In this document: in pieces, positions 28,345 to 38,451 of the stretch
How the letters are laid out: every line of letters starts with the position of its first letter
Position numbering within the stretch: position 1 is the stretch's first letter
NCBI RefSeq assembly: GCF_002499975.2
Contig: NZ_CP052766.1
Coordinates: 682,001 to 746,000 of the forward strand
Origin: Alteromonas pelagimontana
GTDB taxonomy: Bacteria > Pseudomonadota > Gammaproteobacteria > Enterobacterales > Alteromonadaceae
DNA: 64,000 nucleotides
Direction of reading: 5' to 3'
Notes under the pieces: model-generated
What the model was told of the DNA's origin: nothing
Databases searched by the model: none
Seen by the model: the letters and a program-made list of their open reading frames with translations, nothing else
Made by a program: the position numbers and the translations under genes

Positions 28345-30807
28345 ATGCTGAAAAAAGCTGCAATTTCTGCTGCAATTTCTATTGCAATCTCTCAAGGCGC
28401 GTACGCCACGGACACCAGTAACCTGGTCTACGACGTAAAAGCCAAGACTGAAAAATTATCCTCTTTGTCTACTGTTAGCGTGCAGAACGCTCTTAAAAAC
28501 GGTACGCAAATCATTATTAAGGACACTGCTTACCTGCTTTCTTCCACTAGAACAGATAAGTTCGGTTCTTCTTACAGCTATAAAGATACTTCAGGAAAGA
28601 ACGCCCTGATTATTAGAGAGCGAAATGGCTCTTTAACAGGAACGTTAATTGAAAATGGTGTTAAGCGCTCACTCGCGCTGTCGGCTTCGGGGGCCACATT
28701 AACGGCAATCGAAACCCCAACAGCGGCTGTGGAACATCCTGATGAGGTGGTTATTACCTCTACCTCTTCTTCCACAGAAACATTTGTATCGCTGAAGCCG
28801 TCGTTAGCTGATACCTATCGTGCAGCGACGATTACCAATACCAATATCGCCACTCTTCCAGAGACAGCAGGCAGCGCTTTCTTTATTTCTGCTCAGTCTT
28901 TTATTGATGCAGAAGCGCAACAAAGCCAATACGATGAGTCTACAGATCCTCAAATTCTAATGGATAAAGGTATCGACATTCTTAACGCGGCACTGGAAGA
29001 TGCTGGTGTTGAAGATACCTCTGTTTATTCAGAAAACTTTTACCTGGTAGCGGGTAATGAGGGGGAATCCTGGAGTGAAAGCGATGTCTTGTTCAAGACG
29101 TTGCTGGGTTCAGGTAAAGTCGACTTTATCAGCAGCGTAAGAACCGGCAATATCAGAGAAGAAACCGGGGGATCAGCAAATCTGTTGTCGTTCACGAACG
29201 ACAGCTATGAAAATGCTGAACAACGCGCACGTTTCTTACGCTCATCAAACATACGATATGTCCCTTACTCCAGCAGAATTGTTGCCCACTCTTTCGGCCA
29301 CAACATGGGGCTGAATCATAATCGTGAAAGTGAATCGCAAACATTTCAAAATGCCCTGCCCTACGGTATGACAAGTGAAGGTAACTTCACTACCATTATG
29401 GCATTGGGTGATAACCAGATTTCGTATTTCTCTGACCCTACGCGTCAGGTAGATGGCGTCGCCATTGGTAAAGAAGAAACGCTTGATGATGCTGCAGATA
29501 ACGCTCAGTTTTTACGTAAAACCAGCAAAATCACAGCTCATAGCGCCATTCTCAAAGGTGACACCACCATAGATGTTACTGATACTGAGGTTTCTCTCGG
29601 ATGGACGCCGTTACCGAACAATGTCGGCCAGAATATTTATCGCACTAGTTACAGTTGCGACGAATATCGTACCGGCTTGAGTTTTTATCAGGAATTTATT
29701 GAAGGCACGAATGCGACGACAATTGCTCCCACTATAGCGAGCGTTGAAGTCGATCCTGAGGTAAGCGCTTGCTACGTTATTGTTAATTGGCTTGATCTTG
29801 ATGATAATTTAGTGCCTATAGTTGTGGGCATGCAAGAGTATACGAAGGACTCACGCATTCATGTTGACAACATAAACGTTTCAACAGTACCGGGCTCCAC
29901 GTCTTCAGTTCCCATTCAAGTGACAGACGCTGCAATCAGTAATGATAATTTGCGTTTGGCTGTTCGCAAGGTGCAGCGCAGTAGTACAGTGGCTGCCGGT
30001 TACACGATTACTTATGAAAGTTTTGCTGCGCTTGAAGACCTGGCTAAGTTTGTATCGGTAAGTTTTGAGGGTACAGGTACCGAACGGGTGGCGACCTTTA
30101 AGATCAATGAAGACTACCATCAAAGTATCGACTGGATTGAATCGTTAAAAGAGTTGGAACTTCAAGATCAGCTTATTCCGATGTACGTGTTTTATGACAC
30201 CTCAACAACTGACGATTATTCCTCAATCAGTTTAGATATGCGTGGCATGTATGAAGCTTTCCCTGACGTTTATACCGACAATCTTGTAGCGACCGTGGGC
30301 GGAGATGATGCTTCGGTTACTGTAGAGGTTACGGAAGATGTAAGTGCTGACGATGTGACGATTCATGCATTAACGACTGGATTCGATTCTTGGACACCCG
30401 ACTATACTGTAGCTAATACCGATAATGGTTCAACAGTGACAGTTACTGCGCCCGCCACGTTGTTCGACGACAACGATGCTGAATTCGTAATGGTTAGAAT
30501 AGAATTTGGTGATTCACGTCTTTTCAAAGACATTGGATTCATCCCCAGTACTGCCACAGATGATGGCGATGACGGCGGCGATGATGGTGGTGACAACGGC
30601 GGCGATGATGGCGGCGACGGCGGCGATGATGGCGGCGACGGCGACGACGGCGATGATGGTGGTGACAACGGCGGCGATGGTGGCGAAGAAACCCCCACCA
30701 CGCCTACACCAACACCCGGTAGCGACTCTGGCGGTGGTGGCTCTATGGGGCTTTTCGGTTTGCTAGCGTTAGCTTTCATTGGTTTAAGACGCCGAATTGT
30801 TCGCTAA
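28345..30807 (+). CDS. Large exported GlyGly-CTERM protein with a degenerate M12-type metalloprotease domain
   Basis: 820 residues from the ATG six bases after AAGGA; the signal peptide ends near ISQGAYA. The metalloprotease region resembles reprolysin-like zinc peptidases: AHSFGHNMGLNHNRE (His 315 to about residue 330) has the H-x-x-x-H-x-x-G-x-x-H zinc ligands, and TIMALGDNQISYFSDP matches the Met-turn area. The catalytic Glu after the first His is Ser 316, encoded by TCT, so proteolysis is probably lost. After an uncharacterised beta-rich region come an Asp/Gly-rich linker (about residues 740-783) and a GlyGly-CTERM tail: SGGGGSMG, a helix and an Arg-rich end. Such tails are processed by rhombosortase; that gene is not in the window. 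Confidence 0.85.
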   Translation: MLKKAAISAAISIAISQGAYATDTSNLVYDVKAKTEKLSSLSTVSVQNALKNGTQIIIKDTAYLLSSTRTDKFGSSYSYKDTSGKNALIIRERNGSLTGTLIENGVKRSLALSASGATLTAIETPTAAVEHPDEVVITSTSSSTETFVSLKPSLADTYRAATITNTNIATLPETAGSAFFISAQSFIDAEAQQSQYDESTDPQILMDKGIDILNAALEDAGVEDTSVYSENFYLVAGNEGESWSESDVLFKTLLGSGKVDFISSVRTGNIREETGGSANLLSFTNDSYENAEQRARFLRSSNIRYVPYSSRIVAHSFGHNMGLNHNRESESQTFQNALPYGMTSEGNFTTIMALGDNQISYFSDPTRQVDGVAIGKEETLDDAADNAQFLRKTSKITAHSAILKGDTTIDVTDTEVSLGWTPLPNNVGQNIYRTSYSCDEYRTGLSFYQEFIEGTNATTIAPTIASVEVDPEVSACYVIVNWLDLDDNLVPIVVGMQEYTKDSRIHVDNINVSTVPGSTSSVPIQVTDAAISNDNLRLAVRKVQRSSTVAAGYTITYESFAALEDLAKFVSVSFEGTGTERVATFKINEDYHQSIDWIESLKELELQDQLIPMYVFYDTSTTDDYSSISLDMRGMYEAFPDVYTDNLVATVGGDDASVTVEVTEDVSADDVTIHALTTGFDSWTPDYTVANTDNGSTVTVTAPATLFDDNDAEFVMVRIEFGDSRLFKDIGFIPSTATDDGDDGGDDGGDNGGDDGGDGGDDGGDGDDGDDGGDNGGDGGEETPTTPTPTPGSDSGGGGSMGLFGLLALAFIGLRRRIVR

Positions 30808-30846
30808 AGTTTAGGAAGTTCGATTTTCAATATCCTGCAACATCAA

Positions 30847-30885
30847 ATGCTGGTTAGGTAGACTAACCAGCATTTTTTCGTTTTC
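30847..30885 (+). terminator. Terminator after the GlyGly-CTERM gene
   Basis: Perfect 11-base stem ATGCTGGTTAG / CTAACCAGCAT with a five-base loop, followed by TTTTTCGTTTTC. Confidence 0.92.
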
Positions 30886-30980
30886 TTCATATTTTCTTTC
30901 ATATTTTTCTGCTTTTCATAAATATAGCCCCTCGATATTTTCTCTCTTCACGGCTGATTAAGAATAATCCATATTGATTT

Positions 30981-31034
30981 GTGAGCAGCTCAGGGATAGA
31001 GGAACGCATCTCATTAAGGTGCATTGGAGAAGGA
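30981..31034. repeat. S repeat, copy 1
   Basis: Contains AGCTCAGGGATAGAGGAA followed by CGCATCTCATTAAGG and TGCATTGGAGAAGG. Very close to the copy at 52677-52733 (CAGCTCAGAGATAGAGGAAT, then GCATCTAATCAAGG and CATTGGTGAAGG). Non-coding; about 95 bases before an R repeat. Confidence 0.7.
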
Positions 31035-31291
31035 AGCCTTGGCTCTTCAAGGTCAACGTAGCGCAGGGCGGATGCATTGGTTTACCCGGATCGCGGATAG
31101 AGATTGCGACTACTTTTAAAGCAATAGTGAAGGTTTCTTAGCCGAATTTCTGAAGCAAGAATGCTTCACAGCAGAGCTATAGGGAATAGTTTACGGCGTT
31201 TCGAGTGAGAAACGTTTGCTTATATTTTAAGGCCACTAAATTTATTCATTCAGCTCTTACTCCAACTCGGATCGCGATGATATCGCGTTTG
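31035..31291. other. Rest of the intergenic region after the GlyGly-CTERM gene
   Basis: Non-coding. The first 95 bases after the S copy have no recognised feature; an R repeat follows at 31129-31228, then about 60 bases with a short GATCGCGATGATATCGCG palindromic patch before the convergent binding-protein gene. Confidence 0.5.
31129..31228 (+). repeat. R repeat, copy 1
   Basis: Starts GAAGGTTTCTTAGCCGAA, contains the hairpin TGAAGCA-AGAA-TGCTTCA, then TTTACGGCGTTTCG and GAGAAACGTTT. Aligns along its length with the copy at 51926-52020. The hairpin stem differs at a paired position in both arms (A-T here, G-C there), keeping the fold. Confidence 0.75.
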
Positions 31292-32182
31292 CTATTGATC
31301 TGATTCAGAGGTAGATGAAGCCATTTTTTGTGGCAGGTACCATAGCGCCTTTTCCCCAACGGGCGTCAGATCGGGCAACAACGGATTTTCTAAACTGAGG
31401 ATAATTCGCTTATCTAAATTTAACTGCTGTAGCGATTCTTCATAGGTGGACATAAACAGGGCATCAAATGAACCATCTTCAATGGCGCGACGTAAACCCG
31501 TTTCAATAAGGCGTGCCAGTGTCGAATCTCCTTTATTAACAAAAAAGTACATGGCGGTGGGATAATATATCGCCAAGTTCGGCTCAAGCATGATACTGGC
31601 CTTGCGACGGTCATCTTTTAATTCGTTAACGACTTCTATTACTGAACGGGGGAAAAAATCCGCCTTACCCGCTTCAAGTTCAGAAACTGCCTCAGGGTAG
31701 TCAGGCACCGTGTAAACGTTGAACCCATTAGCCTGAAGAATTTTGGTATCAGGCCATTCTTCTCCTTGAATCGGTATCTTTTTGGAAAGTCCATCTTTAG
31801 TGGTGATTTGCCTAAAAGCGCTCAGCTCTTGTTTCTTTATTAGAAATACCCGCCAGCCAATCAGCCCTTTCGCGATCGGAATACGTATGGGAAGTAAATC
31901 CTTTTCCCGTTGCGTATCAGTCATGCTCCACACCACGTTAACTTCACGGTTTTCCCGAATTTGCCGCAACGCTTTTCCTTGCAACATGATGCGGTCGGAA
32001 GGAAGTAAGCTATACTTCACGCCCGTCTTTTCCAGTGCTAATGTCAACAGTGCAATCGGATATTCATTGCGAAGATCACGGTCGTCGAGTGGACGTGGAT
32101 AAGTTAGAGACCATAGCGCAGCAGACGCTCCCTGGCTCAATAGCAGGCACCCTAACAAGGTCCCCGTCAACATTTTGAACAT
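31292..32182 (-). CDS. Periplasmic solute-binding protein-like (family 3)
   Basis: 296 residues from MFKMLTGTLLG, whose signal peptide ends at QGASA; a longer open frame starts 60 bases upstream without a signal-peptide-like N-terminus. The body reads as a type II periplasmic binding fold: YPIALLTLALEKTGVKYSLL, YPEAVSELEAGKADFF and a closing RAIEDGSFDALF. No transporter permease or sensor kinase is next to it, so it may be an orphan receptor. The ligand cannot be told. Confidence 0.78.
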   Translation of the reverse strand: MFKMLTGTLLGCLLLSQGASAALWSLTYPRPLDDRDLRNEYPIALLTLALEKTGVKYSLLPSDRIMLQGKALRQIRENREVNVVWSMTDTQREKDLLPIRIPIAKGLIGWRVFLIKKQELSAFRQITTKDGLSKKIPIQGEEWPDTKILQANGFNVYTVPDYPEAVSELEAGKADFFPRSVIEVVNELKDDRRKASIMLEPNLAIYYPTAMYFFVNKGDSTLARLIETGLRRAIEDGSFDALFMSTYEESLQQLNLDKRIILSLENPLLPDLTPVGEKALWYLPQKMASSTSESDQ

Positions 32183-32286
32183 AAAAACTTTGCCTCTCAC
32201 TGCTTGCTCAGTAATATTTAAAAATAAAGAAGCCACTCCCACCGGACAGTACCTAATAAGCCGCCCTGCTCCGCTTTACACTAGCA

Positions 32287-32967
32287 TCATTCTATACCGA
32301 TGTACTTGTGAGTTTGCAACGATAAACGCCAGTTGCGAGCGATACAAGTACGTATAGCTAAATCCGTTGCCCGCTCCTGTTGACTAATGGGCTGAAGACA
32401 AATATGGGCAGGCAAATCATCTTTTATCTTCGCCAGCAGCGCATCCAGTTCTTCAATATGCTTTTGCATAGCCACAGGATGCTTAATTTCATTTGCCCGT
32501 CGAAGTGCGCTTTCCAGCACTGGCAATCCGCCTTTCATATTTACCTTGGGCGACACCGTTACCCAAGTCGCAGGATCACACTTTATTTCATAAGTACCAC
32601 TGGTTTCAATTTGCGTAGTAAACCCGTGCTGATGAAGATAGTTTGTAAGCGGTGAAAGATCGTATATACAAGGTTCGCCACCGGTAATCACCACATGTTT
32701 GGCGTGATAGCCTTGTTTTGCAAACAGTTCCAGCAACGCCTCTGCATCCGCTTCAAAAAATGCTTCGTTTTCCTGCTTTTTATCGATTACCTGATCTGAC
32801 GTAGTTAAAAAGGCGTCATCCAGTGTCCAGGTGTGTTTCGTATCACACCAAGAGCAGCCCACGGGGCATCCTTGCAGGCGTAAAAAAACAGAAGGTACGC
32901 CCGTATACACACCTTCACCCTGAATGGTTTCAAACATCTCATTGATTTTTAGCAAGGTATTGCTCAC
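32287..32967 (-). CDS. queE: QueE, 7-carboxy-7-deazaguanine synthase
   Basis: 226 residues, GTG start. Radical SAM enzyme of queuosine precursor synthesis; the cluster is [15 protein letters not shown], preceded by [20 protein letters not shown], and [12 protein letters not shown] supplies the SAM-binding Gly-Gly-Glu. Diverges from queC, the next enzyme of the pathway, 83 bases away. The insert between the third Cys and GGEP is as in gammaproteobacterial QueE. Confidence 0.94.
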   Translation of the reverse strand: MSNTLLKINEMFETIQGEGVYTGVPSVFLRLQGCPVGCSWCDTKHTWTLDDAFLTTSDQVIDKKQENEAFFEADAEALLELFAKQGYHAKHVVITGGEPCIYDLSPLTNYLHQHGFTTQIETSGTYEIKCDPATWVTVSPKVNMKGGLPVLESALRRANEIKHPVAMQKHIEELDALLAKIKDDLPAHICLQPISQQERATDLAIRTCIARNWRLSLQTHKYIGIE

Positions 32968-33050
32968 TTCATCGCTCTTTAGGAATTGCCTGTTGGGATT
33001 TTACCAAGGATCACATAGAATTCGTGCATAATTTGCTGAGAAAATCCGAT

Positions 33051-33707
33051 ATGTCTGAAAAAGTTATTGTTATCTATTCTGGTGGTATGGACTCATTCAC
33101 CGTCTTAAACAAAGCCCTTGCCGAAGGCAAAGCCCCCCTTGCTCTTTCTTTTAACTACGGACAACGTCATAAAAAAGAGTTGGACTACGCGGCTACGGCT
33201 TGTAAGCAGCTAAACGTACCCCATAAAATTGTAGATATTTCCGCTATCAATAGTTTGGTAGGCGGCTCTGCACTCACTGACGACATTGACGTCCCTGAGG
33301 GGCATTATGAAGAGCCCAGTATGCAACAAACAGTAGTCCCGAACCGTAATATGATTTTGCTGTCGCTGGCGGTGGGTTATGCGGTGAGCCAGAACGCCAC
33401 CAAAGTTTATTATGGTGCTCATTCGGGCGACCATGCAATTTATCCCGATTGCCGCCCGGAATTTGTGGAAAAAATGAATGATGTTTGCGCTATAGCAAAC
33501 TATTCAGCCATCGAAATTGTCACGCCCTATCTAGAAGTCAGCAAAGCCGCTATTTTAACCGACGGGCTTAGCATGAACCTTGACTACAGTCTGACATGGA
33601 CCTGCTATAACGGACGAGAGAAAGCGTGCGGGAAGTGCGGAGCGTGTCAGGAGCGATTAGAGGCGTTTCGTGACAATCAAGCTTCAGATCCACTACCCTA
33701 CGAGTAA
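33051..33707 (+). CDS. queC: QueC, 7-cyano-7-deazaguanine synthase
   Basis: 218 residues from [15 protein letters not shown]. An upstream in-frame GTG at 33024 was not used because the family begins close to the PP-loop [12 protein letters not shown]-terminal zinc site [18 protein letters not shown] is complete. Converts 7-carboxy-7-deazaguanine to preQ0 with ATP and ammonia. No preQ1 riboswitch was recognised in the short queE/queC spacer, and the other que genes are elsewhere. Confidence 0.94.
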   Translation: MSEKVIVIYSGGMDSFTVLNKALAEGKAPLALSFNYGQRHKKELDYAATACKQLNVPHKIVDISAINSLVGGSALTDDIDVPEGHYEEPSMQQTVVPNRNMILLSLAVGYAVSQNATKVYYGAHSGDHAIYPDCRPEFVEKMNDVCAIANYSAIEIVTPYLEVSKAAILTDGLSMNLDYSLTWTCYNGREKACGKCGACQERLEAFRDNQASDPLPYE

Positions 33708-33747
33708 CATTGCTTTACAGTGATCACTGTCTACTGTCGATTAAAAT

Positions 33748-33779
33748 ACAACTAAGCCGCCTATAAGCGGCTTAGTTGT
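33748..33779. terminator. Bidirectional terminator between queC and the LysR gene
   Basis: Perfect 13-base inverted repeat ACAACTAAGCCGC / GCGGCTTAGTTGT with a six-base loop between two convergent genes. Confidence 0.88.
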
Positions 33780-33792
33780 CAGCAATGCAGGG

Positions 33793-34719
33793 CTATTTTT
33801 GGCTTTCACCGATAAAATAACTGAGCTCTTTAATACAATGGCGCAACACCGGATTCAACCGGGTGTTTTTCCCGTTCATCACAAATAAGTCATGTTCGAA
33901 GTTAAATAAGCTCCCCTGCGCGATGGGTACCAGTCCCAGACTTGCTCCTTGCTCCTTGGCAATGTAATCAGGCAGCAAACTTATGTACTCACCTGTCATT
34001 ATTGCTGACATGGCTGCATCGAAAGAATCTGAGAAAGTCTGAATTGCCAGCCGTCTGTCTTCTTCAATATAGTTTGCCGAAGATAAACCCGAGATACCGA
34101 TAGCGGGATAGTCTTCAATTTTAACATCCGGTGGTAGCGGGGTGTCACGATACTTCGCCAACGGGTGAGTAGGCGCACAATACAAACGGCCTGCACAAGA
34201 AATTCCAACGGGATGAAACGTCACCGACTCAGGTTTTACCATATCGTAGGTAGATACCACCAAATGGCATTCCCCGGACAGGGCAACATGTTCAACTTCA
34301 TTATACAGACGAGTCTGAATATTGACGTGAATGTCATCAAACTTCTTCATCGTGCTCTTCACAGCTTTACTGACAGCCAAGTGCATCGATAGCGGCAATC
34401 CAGACATTAGTACCAGGGTGATATGACCCGAATAATCATCATGTAAGGACTTAAGATTAAAGACGAAGTTATCAAAGGCGTTAAATATACGCTTAGTTTC
34501 CTGAAAAACTACCTCACCTTCTTTTGTCATTTGAAAGCCGCCGCGGCCTCTGTGGCACAGCACCAGATCCAGCCGTTCTTCCAGTTTTTTGATTGCCGCA
34601 CTAATATTTGGGCGTTGCATACGCAAGACAGGTTCTGCTGCCGTGAAGCCATTACAACTGGCAACGGCATAAAATACGCGTAAGAGTTTAATGTCAGATT
34701 CTTGCAGCCGGTTCAACAT
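33793..34719 (-). CDS. LysR family transcriptional regulator
   Basis: 308 residues. N-terminal winged helix-turn-helix (LLRVFYAVASCNGFTAAEPV and QRPNISAAIKKLEERLDLVL), then GFQMTKEGEVV, and a C-terminal effector-binding domain beginning GHITLVLMSGLPLS. Monocistronic with no divergent partner gene next to it, so its target is not indicated. It lies downstream of uvrB in the same direction, 200 bases away. Confidence 0.9.
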   Translation of the reverse strand: MLNRLQESDIKLLRVFYAVASCNGFTAAEPVLRMQRPNISAAIKKLEERLDLVLCHRGRGGFQMTKEGEVVFQETKRIFNAFDNFVFNLKSLHDDYSGHITLVLMSGLPLSMHLAVSKAVKSTMKKFDDIHVNIQTRLYNEVEHVALSGECHLVVSTYDMVKPESVTFHPVGISCAGRLYCAPTHPLAKYRDTPLPPDVKIEDYPAIGISGLSSANYIEEDRRLAIQTFSDSFDAAMSAIMTGEYISLLPDYIAKEQGASLGLVPIAQGSLFNFEHDLFVMNGKNTRLNPVLRHCIKELSYFIGESQK

Positions 34720-34922
34720 ATGGGCACCACTTATAGGTATATTAATGGATACTTAAAAAACCATAATAAGGAACTGTTAACACGATTACAACGAGAATCT
34801 TAAGGTATATTAGCGTTTCAAAAAATTTTTCAGCTTTTCAAAATAATATTACGTATCGACAAGAATACATTCTTTTCCAGAAGTTTTTAATTAACTGGTG
34901 CTTCCAGCACAGGCTGATACTC

Positions 34923-36938
34923 CTAAGATATCGCCACCACCTGCTTTCGTAACGACTCAATATCATCCCGCAAAGACGCCGCCTTTTCAAAATCCAGTTG
35001 TCTGGCATGTTCAAACATTTCTTTCTCAAGCTGGCCAATTTGATCCATAAGTTCAGTAGCACTGGCTGTCTGCTGATTCTTTTTCTTCTCAGCCACTTTT
35101 CGCAGTCTGACTTTTCCTGAAGCCGGATGCGCACTATCACCCAAATCCATAATATCGGTGATAGGCTTTACAAGCCGTTGCGGCGTCAAATTATTAGCTA
35201 CATTATATGCGTGCTGTTTGGCCCGGCGGCGATCCGTTTCATCAATCGCCTTTTGCATTGACTTGGTGATTTTGTCGCCATACATGATTGCTTTACCGTT
35301 AATATGACGCGCCGCTCGCCCTATCGTCTGAATCAGTGAGCGTTCAGCACGAAGAAAGCCTTCTTTATCTGCATCAAGAATGGCAACCAGCGAAACCTCT
35401 GGCATATCCAGCCCTTCCCGCAGCAGGTTAATACCAACCAGAACATCAAATTTGCCCAAACGTAAATCACGGATGATTTCAATACGTTCAACCGTATCGA
35501 TATCCGAATGCAGATAACGTACTTTTACCCCGTGCTCGTTCAGATATTCACTGAGATCTTCCGCCATACGCTTAGTTAAGGTAGTTATCAGCACCCTTTC
35601 ATCCATCGCCACCCGCAGATGAATTTCCGACAGCACATCGTCCACCTGTGTCGCAACAGGTCGCACTTCCAGAACCGGATCGAGCAGACCGGTAGGCCGG
35701 ACTACCTGCTCTACCACATCCCCCTGACATTTCTCCAGCTCATAGTTGCCCGGTGTCGCCGAAACATAAATAGTCTGGGGAGAAATTTGCTCAAACTCTT
35801 CAAACTTAAGCGGACGATTATCCAGCGCGGAGGGTAAACGAAAACCGTATTCCACCAGCGTTTCTTTACGGGATCTGTCGCCTTTATACATGGCTCCCAC
35901 CTGGGAGACGGTAACGTGGGATTCATCAATAAACAGCAATCCATCTGCAGGAAAATAATCAAGTAGCGTGGGAGGCGGCTCTCCTGGCGCGCGGCCGGAG
36001 AGATAACGAGAGTAATTTTCAATACCCGAACAGTATCCCAATTCAAGCATCATTTCGATATCGAACTGCGTTCGCTGCGTGATGCGCTGATCTTCAAGCA
36101 GTTTATTTACCGATTGCAGCTGCGCCTTTCTGTCTTTCAGCTCCTCTTTAACCCGATCAATCGCCTGAAGAATCTTTTCCCGCGGCGTCACATAGTGGGT
36201 TTTCGGGAAAACCGTGGTTCTGACCACCGTTTTTTCCACGGTACCAGTGAGCGGATCGAAGTAACTTATTCTATCGATTTCATCATCAAACAGTTCAACC
36301 CGCACCGCCTCCTTTTCTGAATCCGCGGGAAATATATCAATGACGTCACCGCGAACCCGAAACGTGCCGCGTTCAAATGCCAGGTCATTCCGCTTGTACT
36401 GCAACTCTGCCAATCTGCGCAGAATATCTCGCTGATCCATAGTGTCGCCCTGGCGCAAGTGCAACAGCATTTTCATATAGGATTCTGGATCGCCCAATCC
36501 GTAAATAGCGGAAACACTGGCAACAATAACGACATCCCGACGCTCCATTAGCGCTTTCGTTGCCGACAATCGCATTTGCTCAATATGATCATTAATGGAA
36601 GCATCTTTTTCAATAAAAGTATCGGTGCTGGGAACGTAAGCCTCAGGCTGATAATAATCGTAATAGGACACAAAATATTCCACCGCATTGTTGGGGAAAA
36701 ATTCTTTCATTTCTCCGTACAATTGAGCCGCCAGTGTCTTATTATGGGCGAGGATAAGCGTTGGCCGCTGCACTTGCTGAATCACATTCGCCATAGTAAA
36801 TGTTTTACCCGACCCGGTTACCCCAAGCAGCGTTTGACTGGCCAAACCGCTTTCAAGGCCATCTACCAATGCCGCTATCGCCTTAGGCTGATCTCCAGCG
36901 GGCTGATATTTGGATTCCAGTTCAAAACCTTTACTCAT
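34923..36938 (-). CDS. uvrB: UvrB, excinuclease ABC subunit B
   Basis: 671 residues, full length. Walker [16 protein letters not shown], the beta-hairpin region [24 protein letters not shown] in [11 protein letters not shown], helicase motif [16 protein letters not shown], and a C-terminal UVR motif for UvrC contact ([20 protein letters not shown]). Nucleotide excision repair. Starts six bases after the stop of the MATE gene, so the two may be co-transcribed. No LexA box was recognised. Confidence 0.97.
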   Translation of the reverse strand: MSKGFELESKYQPAGDQPKAIAALVDGLESGLASQTLLGVTGSGKTFTMANVIQQVQRPTLILAHNKTLAAQLYGEMKEFFPNNAVEYFVSYYDYYQPEAYVPSTDTFIEKDASINDHIEQMRLSATKALMERRDVVIVASVSAIYGLGDPESYMKMLLHLRQGDTMDQRDILRRLAELQYKRNDLAFERGTFRVRGDVIDIFPADSEKEAVRVELFDDEIDRISYFDPLTGTVEKTVVRTTVFPKTHYVTPREKILQAIDRVKEELKDRKAQLQSVNKLLEDQRITQRTQFDIEMMLELGYCSGIENYSRYLSGRAPGEPPPTLLDYFPADGLLFIDESHVTVSQVGAMYKGDRSRKETLVEYGFRLPSALDNRPLKFEEFEQISPQTIYVSATPGNYELEKCQGDVVEQVVRPTGLLDPVLEVRPVATQVDDVLSEIHLRVAMDERVLITTLTKRMAEDLSEYLNEHGVKVRYLHSDIDTVERIEIIRDLRLGKFDVLVGINLLREGLDMPEVSLVAILDADKEGFLRAERSLIQTIGRAARHINGKAIMYGDKITKSMQKAIDETDRRRAKQHAYNVANNLTPQRLVKPITDIMDLGDSAHPASGKVRLRKVAEKKKNQQTASATELMDQIGQLEKEMFEHARQLDFEKAASLRDDIESLRKQVVAIS

Positions 36939-36943
36939 AAAAT

Positions 36944-38317
36944 CTAACTACCTTCTTGAGTTTCACGATAGGCTAAAAGCGCGCGTTTGAAGCAGATAAA
37001 TGAAATTGCTGCCATCATTAAATTGGCGACGACAGTGCCCCAAAACAACCCCCGCAAACCGAATAATAAGCTGCCCACGTAGGCGCACGGCACCAGAAAA
37101 ACAAACAGCCGAACCACGCTCAGAACCAGTGCAGACATAGGACGATGCATGGCGTTGAGCGCAGAATTCGTCAGAATTACCACCCCTTGCATACCATAAC
37201 CCAAGGGTACAATAACCAAAAACAGCGCGATCAGTGTTTCTACTTCACTTTCGTTCGCAAAGGCCGAGGCAATCCAGTCTGAGAGCAACCACAGTAAAAT
37301 AAATACGCACAGTTGCCAGAAAAGTACGAACTTTACTGAGATTTTATAGGCTTCTTCTACCCGCTGATAATTATTCGCGCCGACGTTCTGACTAATTAAC
37401 GGTGGAAGTGACATGGATAAAGAGAGAATGACGATGCTGGCGATTGACTCCATTCTATTGCCTACTCCCCAGGCCGCCACCGCCTCTGCTCCATACGAAG
37501 CCACTACCGCAGTCATCACACCACCTGCAATAGGCGTAAGCATATTCGCTCCTGCCGCAGGGAGCCCAATGCGCAGTATATGCATACTGCTCGTTTTCAT
37601 CTCTTTAATCGTCAGGAGTCGAGGCAACATAAGCTGCCGTTTCACGGCCAGCAGATAAATAATCCAACTCGCGCCGACCATCCAGGCAATTAAAGTTGCA
37701 ACAGCCGCTCCCTGAATCCCCATTGCGGGGAATGGGCCAAATCCAAAAATAAACAGAGGATCAAGAGCCGCATTTATTGCACCGACCGTAGCCATTATTA
37801 TACTAGGCATGCTCGTATCCCCGCACGCTCGCAATACGCTGTTCCCAACCATAGGCAGAGACAGAAAAACACTGGAGACATACCACACGGACATATATTC
37901 ACGTATATATGGCATCAGGTTTTCTGTGGCATTAAGCAGACGAAAGATTGGGTCCATTGCTAGATATCCTGCAACTGCCAAAACCCCCACAAGAATAACT
38001 GACAATATCATGGCGCCGGTAGCATGATGTTGAGACTCGCTTTTCTCCCCCGCTCCTTGTAATTTGCCGATAATGGCCGAGGTACCAATACCTAAGCCAA
38101 TATTTAAGCTGATAACGGTAAAGGTGACCGGAAAAGTAAAACTGATCGCAGCCAGCGGATCTGTGCCAAGCAAGCTGACAAAAAAAGTATCGACCAGACC
38201 AAAGCTCATCATCATGATCATTCCCAGAACCATTGGGATAGTCATTTTTCTCAAGGTAGGGCCGATAGCGCCGTGGGTCAGATCTGAAGATCTACGCGTT
38301 GAAGGAGCTTTTTTCAC
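36944..38317 (-). CDS. MATE family efflux transporter
   Basis: 457 residues, GTG start, about 12 helices in two halves. Typical segments: [30 protein letters not shown], reported here only by its ends, [18 protein letters not shown], and [20 protein letters not shown]. Uses a Na+ or H+ gradient to export drugs or metabolites; substrate unknown. Lies upstream of uvrB with a six-base gap. A MerR-type dyad is found 112 bases upstream. Confidence 0.92.
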   Translation of the reverse strand: MKKAPSTRRSSDLTHGAIGPTLRKMTIPMVLGMIMMMSFGLVDTFFVSLLGTDPLAAISFTFPVTFTVISLNIGLGIGTSAIIGKLQGAGEKSESQHHATGAMILSVILVGVLAVAGYLAMDPIFRLLNATENLMPYIREYMSVWYVSSVFLSLPMVGNSVLRACGDTSMPSIIMATVGAINAALDPLFIFGFGPFPAMGIQGAAVATLIAWMVGASWIIYLLAVKRQLMLPRLLTIKEMKTSSMHILRIGLPAAGANMLTPIAGGVMTAVVASYGAEAVAAWGVGNRMESIASIVILSLSMSLPPLISQNVGANNYQRVEEAYKISVKFVLFWQLCVFILLWLLSDWIASAFANESEVETLIALFLVIVPLGYGMQGVVILTNSALNAMHRPMSALVLSVVRLFVFLVPCAYVGSLLFGLRGLFWGTVVANLMMAAISFICFKRALLAYRETQEGS

Positions 38318-38428
38318 ATTTTTCTCTTCATCATTAGTAGGAGTTAAAGCGAATAGAAAAGATTAGCTCAAACAAAAATTCCAAAAGTTAGTCCTATCGA
38401 TAAACCGGAGCAGGTCCGAAAATTCCCT

Positions 38429-38451
38429 CTTTACGCTACTCCAGTGTAAAG
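38429..38451. promoter_or_regulatory. MerR-type dyad upstream of the MATE gene
   Basis: CTTTAC-g-CT-actcc-AG-t-GTAAAG is a perfect interrupted dyad of 23 bases, the size and style of MerR-family operators. Possible hexamers flank it in either direction but neither -10 is good. Position suggests control of the MATE pump. No MerR gene is in the window. Confidence 0.4.

Noticed and set aside
30561..30690. Array of short GGCGATGATGG-like units
   Set aside because: Looks like a DNA repeat array but encodes the Asp/Gly linker of an exported protein; no spacers, so not CRISPR.
30402..30779. Pro/Ser-rich minus-strand frame of 125 codons
   Set aside because: It is the complement of the Asp/Gly-rich linker of the GlyGly-CTERM gene; low-complexity DNA gives long open frames on the other strand.
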